Of a DNA stretch of 64,000 bases, positions 43,401-53,700 are shown in pieces. Numbering within the stretch: the first letter of the stretch is position 1; every line of letters starts with the position of its first letter. The notes beneath the pieces are model-generated. The model was not told the DNA's origin, did not search any database, and worked only from the letters and a program-made list of their open reading frames with translations. The stretch is from NCBI GenBank assembly GCA_963573315.1, contig OY752142.1, forward strand, positions 930,001 to 994,000, written 5' to 3'. The position numbers were made by a program, and so were the translations under genes. The DNA comes from Entomortierella parvispora. Lineage: Eukaryota > Mortierellomycota > Mortierellomycetes > Mortierellales > Mortierellaceae.

Positions 43401-45592
43401 TGCCCACTGTCAACGCTGTTGCCGATCAAGGTGCCACCCTTAATCTGACAGGAGTCATGTTCACCATCTCGGATATTGAAGCGTACACTGCGTTCACGGT
43501 CTTTGCTCTCAACAATGCCAAGTTTGAGTGGACCATTGCCACTACAGGTGTCGTTGTCAATGCCATGGGTGTTCCCATTCCCGGAGTATCGATGACCAAG
43601 ACGGTGACGCTGGATGGTTTCAACAAGTTGGCTGGTCTTGTATTGAACCCTGGATACGTGATTGAGGATGTCGATGCTGCTGGTCTTCACATGGTGATTG
43701 GCGCGACGATCAACAATCCCTCCACCATCGGAATGACCATCCCATTGTCGCAATTCAACACTCAATTCCACGGAACTGTTCTCGGACCAGCTGTTGCCGC
43801 TGGACTGACCCTGATCCCTCACGCGTCGTCGGACTTCTCGCTGAATGCCACCATTGCGGCTGGCAATGGAAACATGATCCCTTACCTCGAGGGTATTTTC
43901 ACCAATGCCGTGACAGGACAACCCACTCCTCTGGAGGCCCAAGGAGTCGGTGCACCAGGAGTCTCTTGGCTTGATGCTGCCATCAAGTCTCTGACATTGT
44001 CGACGTCCTTGCCACCTCTGGTTGACCCACCAATTGCGAGCGTAACAATTGACAGCATGTACATGGACTTCTCGTGCAACACCTGTACTTGGGAACCAAC
44101 AGCGATCTCGACCATCACTGCCAAGACCAATCTTCCTTTCAGGAAAGGGGCGCCCATTACTGCTCTGAGCCAGAACGTGAATATCTTGGATAGCAGTGGC
44201 CGGGTGGTTGGCTTGTTGAGCACCGAGTATGCCGACGCGACTTCGGTTGGCGACACCGTGACCAGCACCAGTCCCAACAACTCCATTCTTGTTGTTGCTG
44301 ATGGTTCCCATACGATCTACGAGAACTTTATTGCTGATCTGAACAACGCCACTCACTACACTGTTGGTCTTAAGGGTACGGCCAACTCCAAGCTGGACTT
44401 GGGTGCTCTCGGCGTGATTGAGGTCAAGGGAATTGCTTTGGATGTACAAACAAACCTGGACGGACTGCAGGGTCTGCAAGATCTTAGATTCGTGTCTTTG
44501 CTATCTGTTGATGCCTCCAATGGTGCAGACACTGTTGCCTACTCTCAGGTTAACATTTACAATCCCAGCAAGCTCACACTGAAGATTGGCAAACTCAACA
44601 TGCAGGCGGGAGTTGACTTTACTCCTGCAGGAATCGTGGGCAATTCGACTATCTACGACCTTACGCTTGCACCAGGAGACAACAACGTTGTAGCACAGTT
44701 GCACCTTTACGTATACCTGTACCCTCTTGCACAAGAGCTTGCCAGCTCCATTTCCTGGAAAGCCACCCCTGTCAGTCTCTACGGGTTCCCCGGTGCCTCG
44801 TCGAACGTTGCCTTGGCAGCTGGGCTGTCCGAGCTGAAAACAAAGCTCGTGGTCGATGCCCTTAACTCACCAGTGTATGCCCCTTACCTTCCTGCTTGGC
44901 AAATGAAGACTCTTCCAACAACCAAGGACGATGGCATTTTTGAGATGACGCTCACGATCCAGAACCCTTTCCCTGGAATCCCATTCACGGTCGACAAATT
45001 TGATGATAATCCAAGTGGAGTTCAAGGTCTCTCTCTCTCTCTTCCAATGAACCTTGGAACCATTCCTTTTGCCTATTGGTATCCAGGATCTGTACTCGCT
45101 CCTATCGCTTTTAAAGCTAATGATGGGCCCAAGGTTGTCACCACAAAGATGAAGTTGATCTCTACAGGTCTGACGGATCAATCCGTATACGAATCCATGG
45201 TCACCATCGCTGCTTCCGGGCCATTGTCTAGTGCCTTTACATTGACCCCACTCCTGATTATCGGCAACAACCCTAATCCGTTGAGTAGCGATTGGAGTTG
45301 CATTGGATTTTACCCTAGTGACGACTTTCTGGGCTGCACCACGACCATTTCTACCGATGCAAACTTTGGAGACACGGCGCTGTACTTTGCAAAGATTCGA
45401 AATGGTGGTCTTACGACCGTGGCGCCCGTTCCTTCCCCGACAGGGTCGACGACGGATGTTATTCCCACGCCTACCGCGACCGTGACCACGGATGCTTCTT
45501 CACCTACAGTGGCCCCAGTCGAGTCACCAACACCTATTTCATCGGACCCTCCAACTGCCGCAACCCCTGTAGCCACTCCTATTGCACCTTGA
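40436..45592 (+). CDS. Large single-span membrane protein with tandem DUF3712-type repeats (left paralogue)
   Basis: Four exons (40436-40672, 40781-40944, 41105-41292, 41400-45592) give 1593 residues. An acidic N-terminus (MAFDIRDEDEEHHPDEFEEY) and a basic stop (FYRRRKFW) precede one membrane helix, CIPNLIIATIVAVLLGLYVI. About 1450 residues of beta-rich repeats follow. A recurring pattern is visible: 'NPS.I.l..G...l.l.Y.g...G....p.l.l.pG.n', for instance TVNNPSAIQMYMGSLTLAIS and IVNPSSISLSAGDVILALIY, with many N-x-S/T sites. The tail is Pro/Thr/Ser-rich (TPTATVTTDASSPTVAPVES) with no GPI signal. This is the fungal DUF3712 family, related in fold to LEA2-like domains. As far as I recall the yeast vacuolar autophagy-terminating protein Tag1 belongs here, so a type II vacuolar or surface protein is plausible. 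Its inverted twin is at 50778-55882. Confidence 0.88.
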
Positions 45593-46090
45593 GCCCATGC
45601 TGCCTCTCTCTCTCTCGGTGGACATTTTACGCGATCATCCTCTCATTATAGTAATAAAACAGAATTTTCGAATGATCTGAGTATTCTAGGCATGAGAAGG
45701 AGACATATGTCACTGCCTTCCTCTCTCTCTCTCTCTTCCGCTTTGAAGTTTGAACCTGGTGAGGAGAGAAAGCTTTTCTTGGAACTCTTGCAACGTATTA
45801 AATATTAGAAAATGGATTACTTGCTGCCCCTCTTGGGTGAATGCTCGAGAGAGACCGCCCATGTATCGACGAACAGCCGCTTCTGATCAAGATTGAAAAA
45901 TTGAAGTTCTTTTGACTACCAATGAAAAGAAAAGGCAGGATGCTACGCCACTGACCCTTGCAGTACAAAAGAACAGTCTGTTCACCGTTCTTGAATTCTT
46001 TTCAGTTGCAGTGGCAGGAGCAGATTGAGAGGTGCAAGAAATACGACGAACGAGTTCACCTTTTGCACCCCTAGTAGGAATTTTGGCAAG
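45593..46090. other. Arm-specific 3' flank of the left DUF3712 gene
   Basis: About 0.5 kb with no counterpart in the right arm, where only 137 bases (50641-50777) separate the gene end from the shared noncoding block. It holds an AATAAA at 45653-45658, two short (CT)n runs (about 45604 and 45720), and no coding signal. Confidence 0.6.
45653..45658 (+). terminator. Polyadenylation signal of left DUF3712 gene
   Basis: AATAAA 61 bases after the stop codon. The right paralogue has its own AATAAA on the minus strand at about 50754-50759, in unrelated sequence. Confidence 0.55.
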
Positions 46091-47357
46091 GTGATTTTCA
46101 CTGGTTGAAGAGGTTACATGCACAGCAAGTTGCAAATATACAACATTGCGATTGGCACTTTGGCTTGGATCATGGAAGCAAACAGCAAAAAATCTTGTGT
46201 TCGCCTTGCGCCTACCTTGCGCTTACCTTGCGCTTGCCTCGCACCTACCTTGCACCTTCCTCGCACCTACCTTGCACCTACCTTGCGATCACCTTGCATG
46301 CACCTTGCATGCATCTGGTTTTCACTTTTGAGACGGACACTCTGTCCACTGAATTGGGCCATCCTTCCGAGACAACGTCTACAATGTTTTCTTTTTTTCT
46401 TTACTTTGTTTTCCAAAAGCTCGGTGTCTGATGTGCCAGTAGAGAGAAAACGTCCGCGCTAAAAAAACTGAAAGGATGTGTTTCTGGGCGCACGATTGAC
46501 CAGGAGGACAATAACGATCGAAAAGGGGGGATGGGCTCTCTTTGGGCGAAGCGCGTTTCTTCCTTCTCTTCTCCCAGTACTTTGCCCTTTCATTTCACTA
46601 GTTCATTCACTTGCTCCATCTCCAGACCTCCACCCGCTCTTCCGTTAATAAACGTCGGCGACGACTGTCCAGCCAAAGTCAACTCCAACAGAGCGGTCAG
46701 TGGAAGACGGGACACAGGATCACGCCGTTGGCCCTCTTCGTTCATATTATACGTTCAGGATAGCAGGCGAGTTCATGTTTTTTTCGCGACGCAGACTCTC
46801 AAATGCCACATTACATTGTCTGAATAAAAGAGAGAAAACATTTGTATTTGGTAGAGTGCTTTGGGGAAGAGAGGTTTCTAAACTAGCCCGCCTTATGTAC
46901 CGTGCCGATGTTTGGTATGAGTGTTGATCACCCCTTGTCGGCATCTATGCGTGGCCATGGAATACATTCTTATAAAGAAGTAACCATGCTTTCGAACCCC
47001 CGTAGGGATCCGCACACGTAGCCTGGCAGCCATCAACATCCATCGGCGGCCTGACGTACCCTGCGGTCACTCACCTAAACTACCTAAACTAACCCACTAA
47101 TCTAAGGGAGGAGGATGTGCAAGGAAGTTTTCTCTCTTTTTTTTGATTCTTGTTACTTGATTCTTTGATGGGGAGCAAAGACCAAAAAGATCTATATGAC
47201 CGAAACAAAGAGGAGGGATGTTTGATTGGTATGAGCTGTCATGAAGAAGAGTGAAAGGATATCGAGCTCAGGACATTCCAACTTGCCTTTTGGTTGTGCT
47301 TGCCCATATGGGTTCAGGATCGTTCTGCCGAGGTAAAGAAGAGGACTTGGCTGCCGT
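46091..47357. repeat. Conserved noncoding inverted block, left copy
   Basis: This block matches 49360-50640 in reverse complement. The part 46500-47357 is nearly identical between arms by eye: translated shadows of 98 and 65 residues are the same in both, and one difference is visible near 46990. The outer part 46091-46330 is more diverged and carries a small deletion relative to the right copy. No start-to-stop gene, intron pattern or terminal repeats of a transposon were found in it. Confidence 0.88.
46204..46313. repeat. 11-bp tandem repeat, about 10 units (left)
   Basis: Units of the form CCTTGCACCTA repeat about ten times with substitutions, the last two being CCTTGCATGCA. The mirror array in the right arm has about eight units, so copy number has changed since the arms were last equalised. 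Confidence 0.85.
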
Positions 47358-47479
47358 ACAGTACTCGACATTTTCGCAGTCAGAAACAAGGGGTTTGGAC
47401 TGACGTGGCACCAGTGACCACCAGCAAACCATGTCAGGACACCAGGGTTTCACTAGACCATGATATGTGCTAGAGACGG

Positions 47480-47760
47480 CAGACTATCTGGAGGTCATGG
47501 AATAACCGGATACGCACCTAGGACCGAGGCTGGACCAAAGAAGAGGGACGGCTTTGGAGCAGGGCCGAGCCAGAGTAGGCAGGCATTCTTGGCTGGGCGT
47601 GGGAGCGGAAGAGTCACGCTCAAACATTCAGGACCGACGGCTTTGAGGGCAAAGCTGAACTAGAGAAAGCGTATGTTCTTGAGGTCAAAGCAGAGGCAGG
47701 GGAGGGCAGCTCTTGAAGTTGTAGTGGAACCTGAGCAGGCAGGCGGTTTGGGTCATTATG
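47480..47760 (+). repeat. Decayed 36-bp minisatellite, left half of centre
   Basis: Degenerate units near 36 bp start with CTTTGGAG/CTTGAGGTCAAAGC and contain GAGCC(A)GAG-GGCAGGC. Clear units lie at 47552-47587, 47641-47677 and 47678-47713, with indels around them. The array mirrors the minus-strand array at 48913-49328, so the palindrome once included it. Confidence 0.75.
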
Positions 47761-48082
47761 AGTAAAAGGCAAGCAGTTTTGCAACCAAAGCCAAATAAGA
47801 GACATTTTCGTGGCCAGGGAAGTCGAGGGAGGGCCAAAAGCGAAAGAGTTCAAGGCAGGATCCGACGAGACGGTTGAGACCGTGAAGACAGTAAGACGGA
47901 AGAGGGCAGAATCGACCTTGAAGAACCGAAGGGTGCAAGACCGAGCTTGCAGAGAGGGTACTTTGTCTGTGCTTTTGTTTTTGGATGTGTGGGGAAGGAG
48001 AAGATGAAGAAGGAGGAAGAGAGGAGGAGCAGGTCTTGGCAGTGGCTTGAAGGCAAGAGGGATGACCGCGATGTGTTTTTTT

Positions 48083-48117
48083 CGCTTTTCGCTTTTCGCT
48101 TTTCGCTTTTCGCTTTT
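48083..48117. repeat. 7-bp tandem repeat (CGCTTTT)5
   Basis: Five perfect CGCTTTT units followed by a degenerate sixth and a T run, in the spacer of the palindrome. Confidence 0.9.
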
Positions 48118-48330
48118 CGTTTTTTTGTTTTTGCTCGTTTTTGACAATTGGCCAAAAAACACATTTGGGGTGGAGGCCAAAAACAAGGACGCGGACGCGT
48201 TGCTGGTGGACTGCACGGTGATCGACTGCGAACGAGGGTGATGAGACACGGACATTGCAAAAGGACGCGGTCCCGTGAGATGTCGTCATTGAACTGAAAT
48301 AGCTTAAATACATTCTGAATACCTTAACTC

Positions 48331-48386
48331 CATGGTCTGCTGGCCCAGTCGCCGTCCTTCCTTCCTCCTCCTTCCAGCAGACCATG
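48331..48386. repeat. 13-bp inverted repeat with 30-bp loop
   Basis: catggtctgctgg at 48331-48343 is repeated in reverse complement (ccagcagaccatg) at 48374-48386, separated by a C/T-rich 30-bp loop. It could form a hairpin near the middle of the palindrome. Confidence 0.8.
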
Positions 48387-48715
48387 TCTCTGCCCATGCA
48401 ACGCGTCCTTGTCGTTATTTTGCTTCCCACTCCAAAAATTAGGGATCGATTTTTGGCCAAATTTCAAAAACACGCAAAAACGATTTTTGGCCCATTTTCA
48501 AAAACAAAAAAGCTGCCTTCCGTATAAAACGAGCCACGGTTCCCTCTTTGCCCCTCATCCTTCTTCTCCACGCCACTCCAATCCAGTCCAATCCAGTCCA
48601 CACATCCAAACACACACACACACAAGACGGACCTCCATGCTGCCATCTTCCCCTTGGCCAGCATCAAGCATGCCTCCATAACGACCTCGGTCCACCGCTT
48701 TTGCTCTTTTTGCCA

Positions 48716-48786
48716 TCGGTCCTGCTGCCTCAGTCCTGCTGCCTCGGTCCTGCTGCCTCGGTCCTGCTGCCTCGGTCCTGCTGCCT
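48716..48786. repeat. 14-bp tandem repeat, about 5 units
   Basis: Units tcggtcctgctgcc repeat five times with a single variant (tcagtcctgctgcc). The antisense open frame with RQQDRG-type repeats comes from this array. Confidence 0.9.
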
Positions 48787-48912
48787 TTGGTCCATCTTCC
48801 TTGACCTCGGCGTCCTCTGCGACGACCTCAAGCTCTCCGACTTTGGCCATGCCTTGGATGCAAAAGAGTCTGCATCTCTGACTCGCCCATCCTGGCTTAC
48901 CCGTCCTTGGTC

Positions 48913-49328
48913 ACGAAATACCAACTCTCCTAAACTTGACCCCAGAGGCACATCCGTCTGCCTTCTCTGATCCCGCCTCAGCCCAAGAAGTGCTTCCTCC
49001 GCCTTTGTTTTGACTCCAAGAACACAGGCTCTCTCTGGTTCAGCTTCGGCCTCAAACTCAGTGGTCCTGAATGTTATGTACAGATCTTTCTGGCCCGCTT
49101 CCTCCTTTGGTCCCCACACCGGCCCCCAAGAATGCCTGCCTGCTCTGGTTTGACGTTGGGCCAAAAGACATCTACCTTTTTTGGCCGCACCTTGGCCTCG
49201 AGGTGATCTGCCCTCTCAGGCTCAACTCTGACCTCGAGGTAATCTGCTGCCACTGGCACACAACATGGCCAGCACAGCCTTGGCCTCCCGAGATAGTCTC
49301 CTGTCTCTGGTGATACCTTGGCTCAAAG
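48913..49328 (-). repeat. Decayed 36-bp (12-codon) minisatellite, right half of centre
   Basis: On the minus strand, about eleven units near 36 bp can be laid out: 49203-49238, 49167-49202, 49131-49166, 49095-49130, a 38-bp unit 49057-49094, then 49021-49056, 48985-49020, 48949-48984, 48913-48948, and more diverged ones up to 49328. Several read as 12-residue peptides in one frame: LEVRVEPERADH, LEAKVRPKKVDV, FWPNVKPEQAGI, and after the 38-bp unit FEAEAEPERACV. The frame shift in the 38-bp unit shows that it is no longer one coding unit. Confidence 0.85.
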
Positions 49329-49359
49329 TCCCTTGCTCCCCACTACAGAAATGTAGAGC

Positions 49360-50640
49360 ACGGCAGCCAAGTCCTCTTCTTTACCTCGGCAGAACGATCC
49401 TGAACCCATATGGGCAAGCACAACCAAAAGGCAAGTTGGAATGTCCTGAGCTCGATATCCTTTCACTCTTCTTCATGACAGCTCATACCAATCAAACATC
49501 CCTCCTCTTTGTTTCGGTCATATAGATCTTTTTGGTCTTTGCTCCCCATCAAAGAATCAAGTAACAAGAATCAAAAAAAAGAGAGAAAACTTCCTTGCAC
49601 ATCCTCCTCCCTTAGATTAGTGGGTTAGTTTAGGTAGTTTAGGTGAGTGACCGCAGGGTACGTCAGGCCGCCGATGGATGTTGATGGCTGCCAGGCTACG
49701 TGTGCGGATCCCTACGGGGGTTCGAAAACATGGTTACTTCTTTATAAGAATGTATTCCATGGCCACGCATAGATGCCGACAAGGGGTGATCAACACTCAT
49801 ACCAAACATCGGCACGGTACATAAGGCGGGCTAGTTTAGAAACCTCTCTTCCCCAAAGCACTCTACCAAATACAAATGTTTTCTCTCTTTTATTCAGACA
49901 ATGTAATGTGGCATTTGAGAGTCTGCGTCGCGAAAAAAACATGAACTCGCCTGCTATCCTGAACGTATAATATGAACGAAGAGGGCCAACGGCGTGATCC
50001 TGTGTCCCGTCTTCCACTGACCGCTCTGTTGGAGTTGACTTTGGCTGGACAGTCGTCGCCGACGTTTATTAACGGAAGAGCGGGTGGAGGTCTGGAGATG
50101 GAGCAAGTGAATGAACTAGTGAAATGAAAGGGCAAAGTACTGGGAGAAGAGAAGGAAGAAACGCGCTTCGCCCAAAGAGAGCCCATCCCCCCTTTTCGAT
50201 CGTTATTGTCCTCCTGGTCAATCGTGCGCCCAGAAACACATCCTTTCAGTTTTTTTAGCGCGGACGTTTTCTCTCTACTGGCACATCAGACACCGAGCTT
50301 TTGGAAAACAAAGTAAAGAAAAAAAGAAAACATTGTAGACGTTGTCCCGGAAGGATGGCCCAATTCAGTGGACAGAGTGTCCGTCTCAAAAGTGAAAACC
50401 AGATGCATGCAAGGTGCATGCAAGGTGATCGCAAGGTAGGTGCAGGGTAGATGCAAGGTAGGTGCAAGGTAAGCGCAAGGTAGGCGCAGGGTGAACACAA
50501 GAATTTTTTTGTTGCTTGCTTTCATGATCCACGCCAACATACCAATCGCAATGTTGTATATTTGCGACTTTGCTGTGCATGTAACCTCTTCCACGTTGCC
50601 ATCCTTCGATCGCAACCTTGCTGTCCAAGTGAAAATCAGC
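49360..50640. repeat. Conserved noncoding inverted block, right copy
   Basis: Reverse-complement copy of 46091-47357. Nearly identical from 49360 to about 50250 and diverging outward, toward the DUF3712 gene. It retains a segment around 50585-50625 that is deleted on the left. Confidence 0.88.
50404..50491. repeat. 11-bp tandem repeat, about 8 units (right)
   Basis: Units TGCATGCAAGG / TAGGTGCAAGG and variants, the mirror of the ten-unit array at 46204-46313. Confidence 0.85.
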
Positions 50641-50777
50641 ACTGCAAAAAGAGATGTTCGTGCAACCTAGCTCGAAGTATTTCTTGATCTGTTTCAGCCA
50701 CTGGGCTTTTTTTAATACACCCAAGAAAATCTCTTGGAGAAAGATAGCGAGGCTTTATTAAACAATAGTCAATAATT

Positions 50778-53700
50778 TTAAGGCGCAGTTGCGGTAGGCG
50801 CAGGGACGGGGGCAGATGAAGGCCCTGCGATGGAAGAGGACGTAACTGGAGGGGCCGTGGTTGGCGCTGTAGGTAATGGGACCGAAGGAGTACTTGAGGT
50901 TAAAGATGCTGGAGGCAAGACAACGGTACCGGTAGCTGTCGTGATCGCCGGTGCAGAGACAGAAGGCGAGGCTGAGATTCCCAAGATCTTTTTGAAATAT
51001 GCTGGGACGACGGTAGCAAAATCGGATCCAGTGATTAGAGTGGTAGAGCATTCAAATCCTGAAGGATAATAACTGAGGCAACCCCAATCGAATTGAATCG
51101 GAGAGGGGTTATTGCCAAGTAAAAGAATGGGCATGACCTCAAAGGTTGTATGTAACGGCCCCTGAGCTGCGGTCGCCACAAGGCCATCAATAGTATCCAG
51201 GATATACGTTGCATTGGTTCCTAAATTGTTGCCCAGCTTCAACTTCATCGTCACATTCTGCGGTAAACCATCCTTGTTAAGGACAACAGGCACGAACTTT
51301 GGATCCGGGAACCAGTTTGCGAAGAAAATAGTAGGGACACTGGAACTGTCTGCCTCGAAGTATTGCGTGGCAACTGACCACACATTCGGGTCGGAGAACC
51401 AGTTTGAAATCGTCAAGTCCATTCCAGGATAGGGGTTCGTAAATGTGGCCGTTACGTCGAAGATACCATCATCTATTGTTGTCGGTAGCATCGTTGCGGT
51501 CCAAGTTGGCAAATATGGATTGATAACTGGAACGGCTGGTTCATTAACCACAACTTTTGTTTGAAGACCACCAAGTCCTGCTGCCAGCGCGACATTAGAA
51601 GATGAGCCCGGGAATCCGTAGAGATATATAGTGACGGCCTCGAAACCGAGCATAGCACCAATCGACTGGCAAACAGGGTAGGCAATCGTGTACATGTCCA
51701 GCTCTGCTATCACAACGTTAGCCCCTGGAGCAAGGACCAGGTCGCGGATGGTAGAGTTGCCGTAATATCCTGCGGATGTATAATTTACTCCGGCGCTCAA
51801 ATACATCGTGCCGATCTTCAAAGTGAGCTTGCTGGGATTGTATACATTAATTTGAGAGAACGCTTGCATTCCTCCAGCGCCCACTGGTGGTATTGGGTTG
51901 CCAAACGAGGGCAATTGAAGGAAAGTGATGTTTTGGAGACCCTGCAGTCCGTCCAATTTTGTCTGCACATCCAGAGCGATGCCCTTGACCTCAATCACTC
52001 CGAGAGCACCCAAGTTTAGCTTGGAGTTGGCCGTACCCTTCAGACCAACAGTGTACTGCGTGGCGTTGTTTAGACCAGCAATAAAGTCCTCGTAGATCGT
52101 ATGGGAACCATCGGCAATGACAAGAGTAGAGTTGTTTGGACTGGTGCTGGTCACGGTGTCGCCAACCGAAGTCGCGTCGGCATACTCGGTGCTCAACAAG
52201 CCAACCACCCGGCCACTGCTATCCAAGATATTCACGTTCTGGCTCAGAGCACTGATGGGCGCCCCGTTCCTGAAAGGAAGATTGGTCTTGGCAGTGATGG
52301 TCGAGATCGCTGTTGGCTCCCAAGTACAGGTGTCACACGAGAAGTCCATGTACATGCTGTCAATTGTCACGCTCGCAATTGGTGGGTCAACCAGAGGTGG
52401 CAAGGACGTCGACAATGTCAGAGACTTGATGGCGGCATCAAGCCAAGAGACTCCTGGTGCACCGACTCCTTGGGCCTCCAGAGGAGTGGGTTGTCCTGTC
52501 ACGGCATTGGTGAAAATACCCTCGAGGGAAGGGATCATGTTTCCAAGACCAGTTGCAATAGTGGCATTCAGCGAGAAGTCAGAGGACCCGTGGGGAATCA
52601 GGGTCAGTCCAGCGGCAACAGCTGGTCCGAGAACAGTTCCGTGGAATAGAGTGTTGAATTGCGACAATGGGATGGTCATTCCAATGGTGGAGGGATTGTT
52701 GATCGTCGCGCCAATCACCATGTGAAGACCAGCAGCATCGATATCCTCAATCACGTATCCAGGGTTCAATACAAGACCAGCCAACTTGTTGAAACCATCC
52801 AGCGTCACCGTCTTGGTCATCGATACTCCGGGAATGGGAACACCCATGGCATTGACAACGACACCTGTAGTGGCAATGGTCCACTCAAACTTGGCATTGT
52901 TGAGAGCAAAGACCGTGAACGCAGTGTACGCTTCAATATCCGAGATGGTGAACATGACTCCTGTCAGATTAAGGGTGGCACCTTGATCGGCAACAGCGTT
53001 GACAGTGGGCATCATCATCGAACCAATGGTCTTGCCTTCATATGAGACCGTGACGGGATTGGGGAAGACAATTTGGGCATCCAGTGGTCCAGTCTTGGAG
53101 ATGGCACCCGCGATATCGGTTTGGAAGTTGGTGTCTGTGGGCGAGATAATTCGGATAGCATCAAACTGAAGAACAGAGCCATCGACCAGAACTTGAGCAA
53201 TAGGTGTTCCAACAATAGGAATCAACTTCAACAGCGACGCATCCGTGGTAGCGGCCACTCCAGTCTGGGTGTAAGGAATGGTGACTTGGTAGTCACCAAC
53301 CTTGACGGTGGTGGTCATTGTGATGTCGACAAGTAGACCAGCCATGGCCTTGAGAGTAAAGTCGGCGACATTGAATCCAACAAAGAGACTGGCTGGGGGG
53401 TTGCCTCCAGACTGAAGAGAGATCAATCCATCAAAAGCAGCGGTGCTCATTCCATTCTTGATGGCCTGGGAGCGGATAAGAGTGATGAGGTCGGCAGGGT
53501 TGGTGTTCATGGTCAAGCCGGCCGTGATGGTGCCTTGGCCTACACCAGGAATCACAGGAGGAGTGGCAAAGGTCGACACTACAGTACCAACCGAGACTCC
53601 ATTGTAGGTGATCTGGGAGTTAATCGAGAGGATGGTCATGGCAGGGACAAAGGGATTGTTAACGGTGACAACAGTCTGAGCAAGACCATTGACGATCGTC

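Larger units (their letters stand above)
40436..47357. repeat. Left arm of a ~15.4 kb imperfect palindrome
   Basis: This 6.9 kb arm matches, in reverse complement, 49360-55882. Homology starts at or next to the DUF3712 start codon: the sequence just upstream of ATG 40436 is unrelated to that upstream of ATG 55882. It runs inward to the shared gaggacttggctgccgt at 47341-47357. Identity is uneven: near-perfect in exon 1, most of exon 4 and 46500-47357; low in the introns, exon 2, the last ~1.1 kb of coding sequence and 45593-46090. Confidence 0.93.
47358..49359. other. Centre of the palindrome (about 2 kb spacer)
   Basis: Contains no supported gene. It holds mirror-image decayed 36-bp arrays on each side, a (CGCTTTT)5 run, a 14-bp tandem repeat, a 13-bp inverted repeat, and two copies of a cgatttttggcc...ttcaaaaac element at about 48446 and 48480. 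Open frames across it are artefacts of these repeats. Confidence 0.7.

Noticed and set aside
43367-44479. 370-codon antisense open frame inside the left DUF3712 exon (with shorter counterparts on the right)
   Set aside because: It lies fully within a well-supported coding exon of matching codon texture; a shadow of strong C-ending codon bias.
46980-47030. tRNA-like B-box (gttcgaa next to ccc) in the shared noncoding block
   Set aside because: No acceptor stem, anticodon arm or A-box can be folded around it in either orientation.
47080-47105. Telomere-like CCTAAA words (acctaaactacctaaactaaccc)
   Set aside because: Only two or three imperfect units and no terminal context; chance or part of the repeated block.
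48439-49164. Minus-strand open frames across the palindrome centre with RQQDRG-type repeats
   Set aside because: They come from a 14-bp tandem repeat and decayed 36-bp array, change frame at a 38-bp unit, and have no start context.
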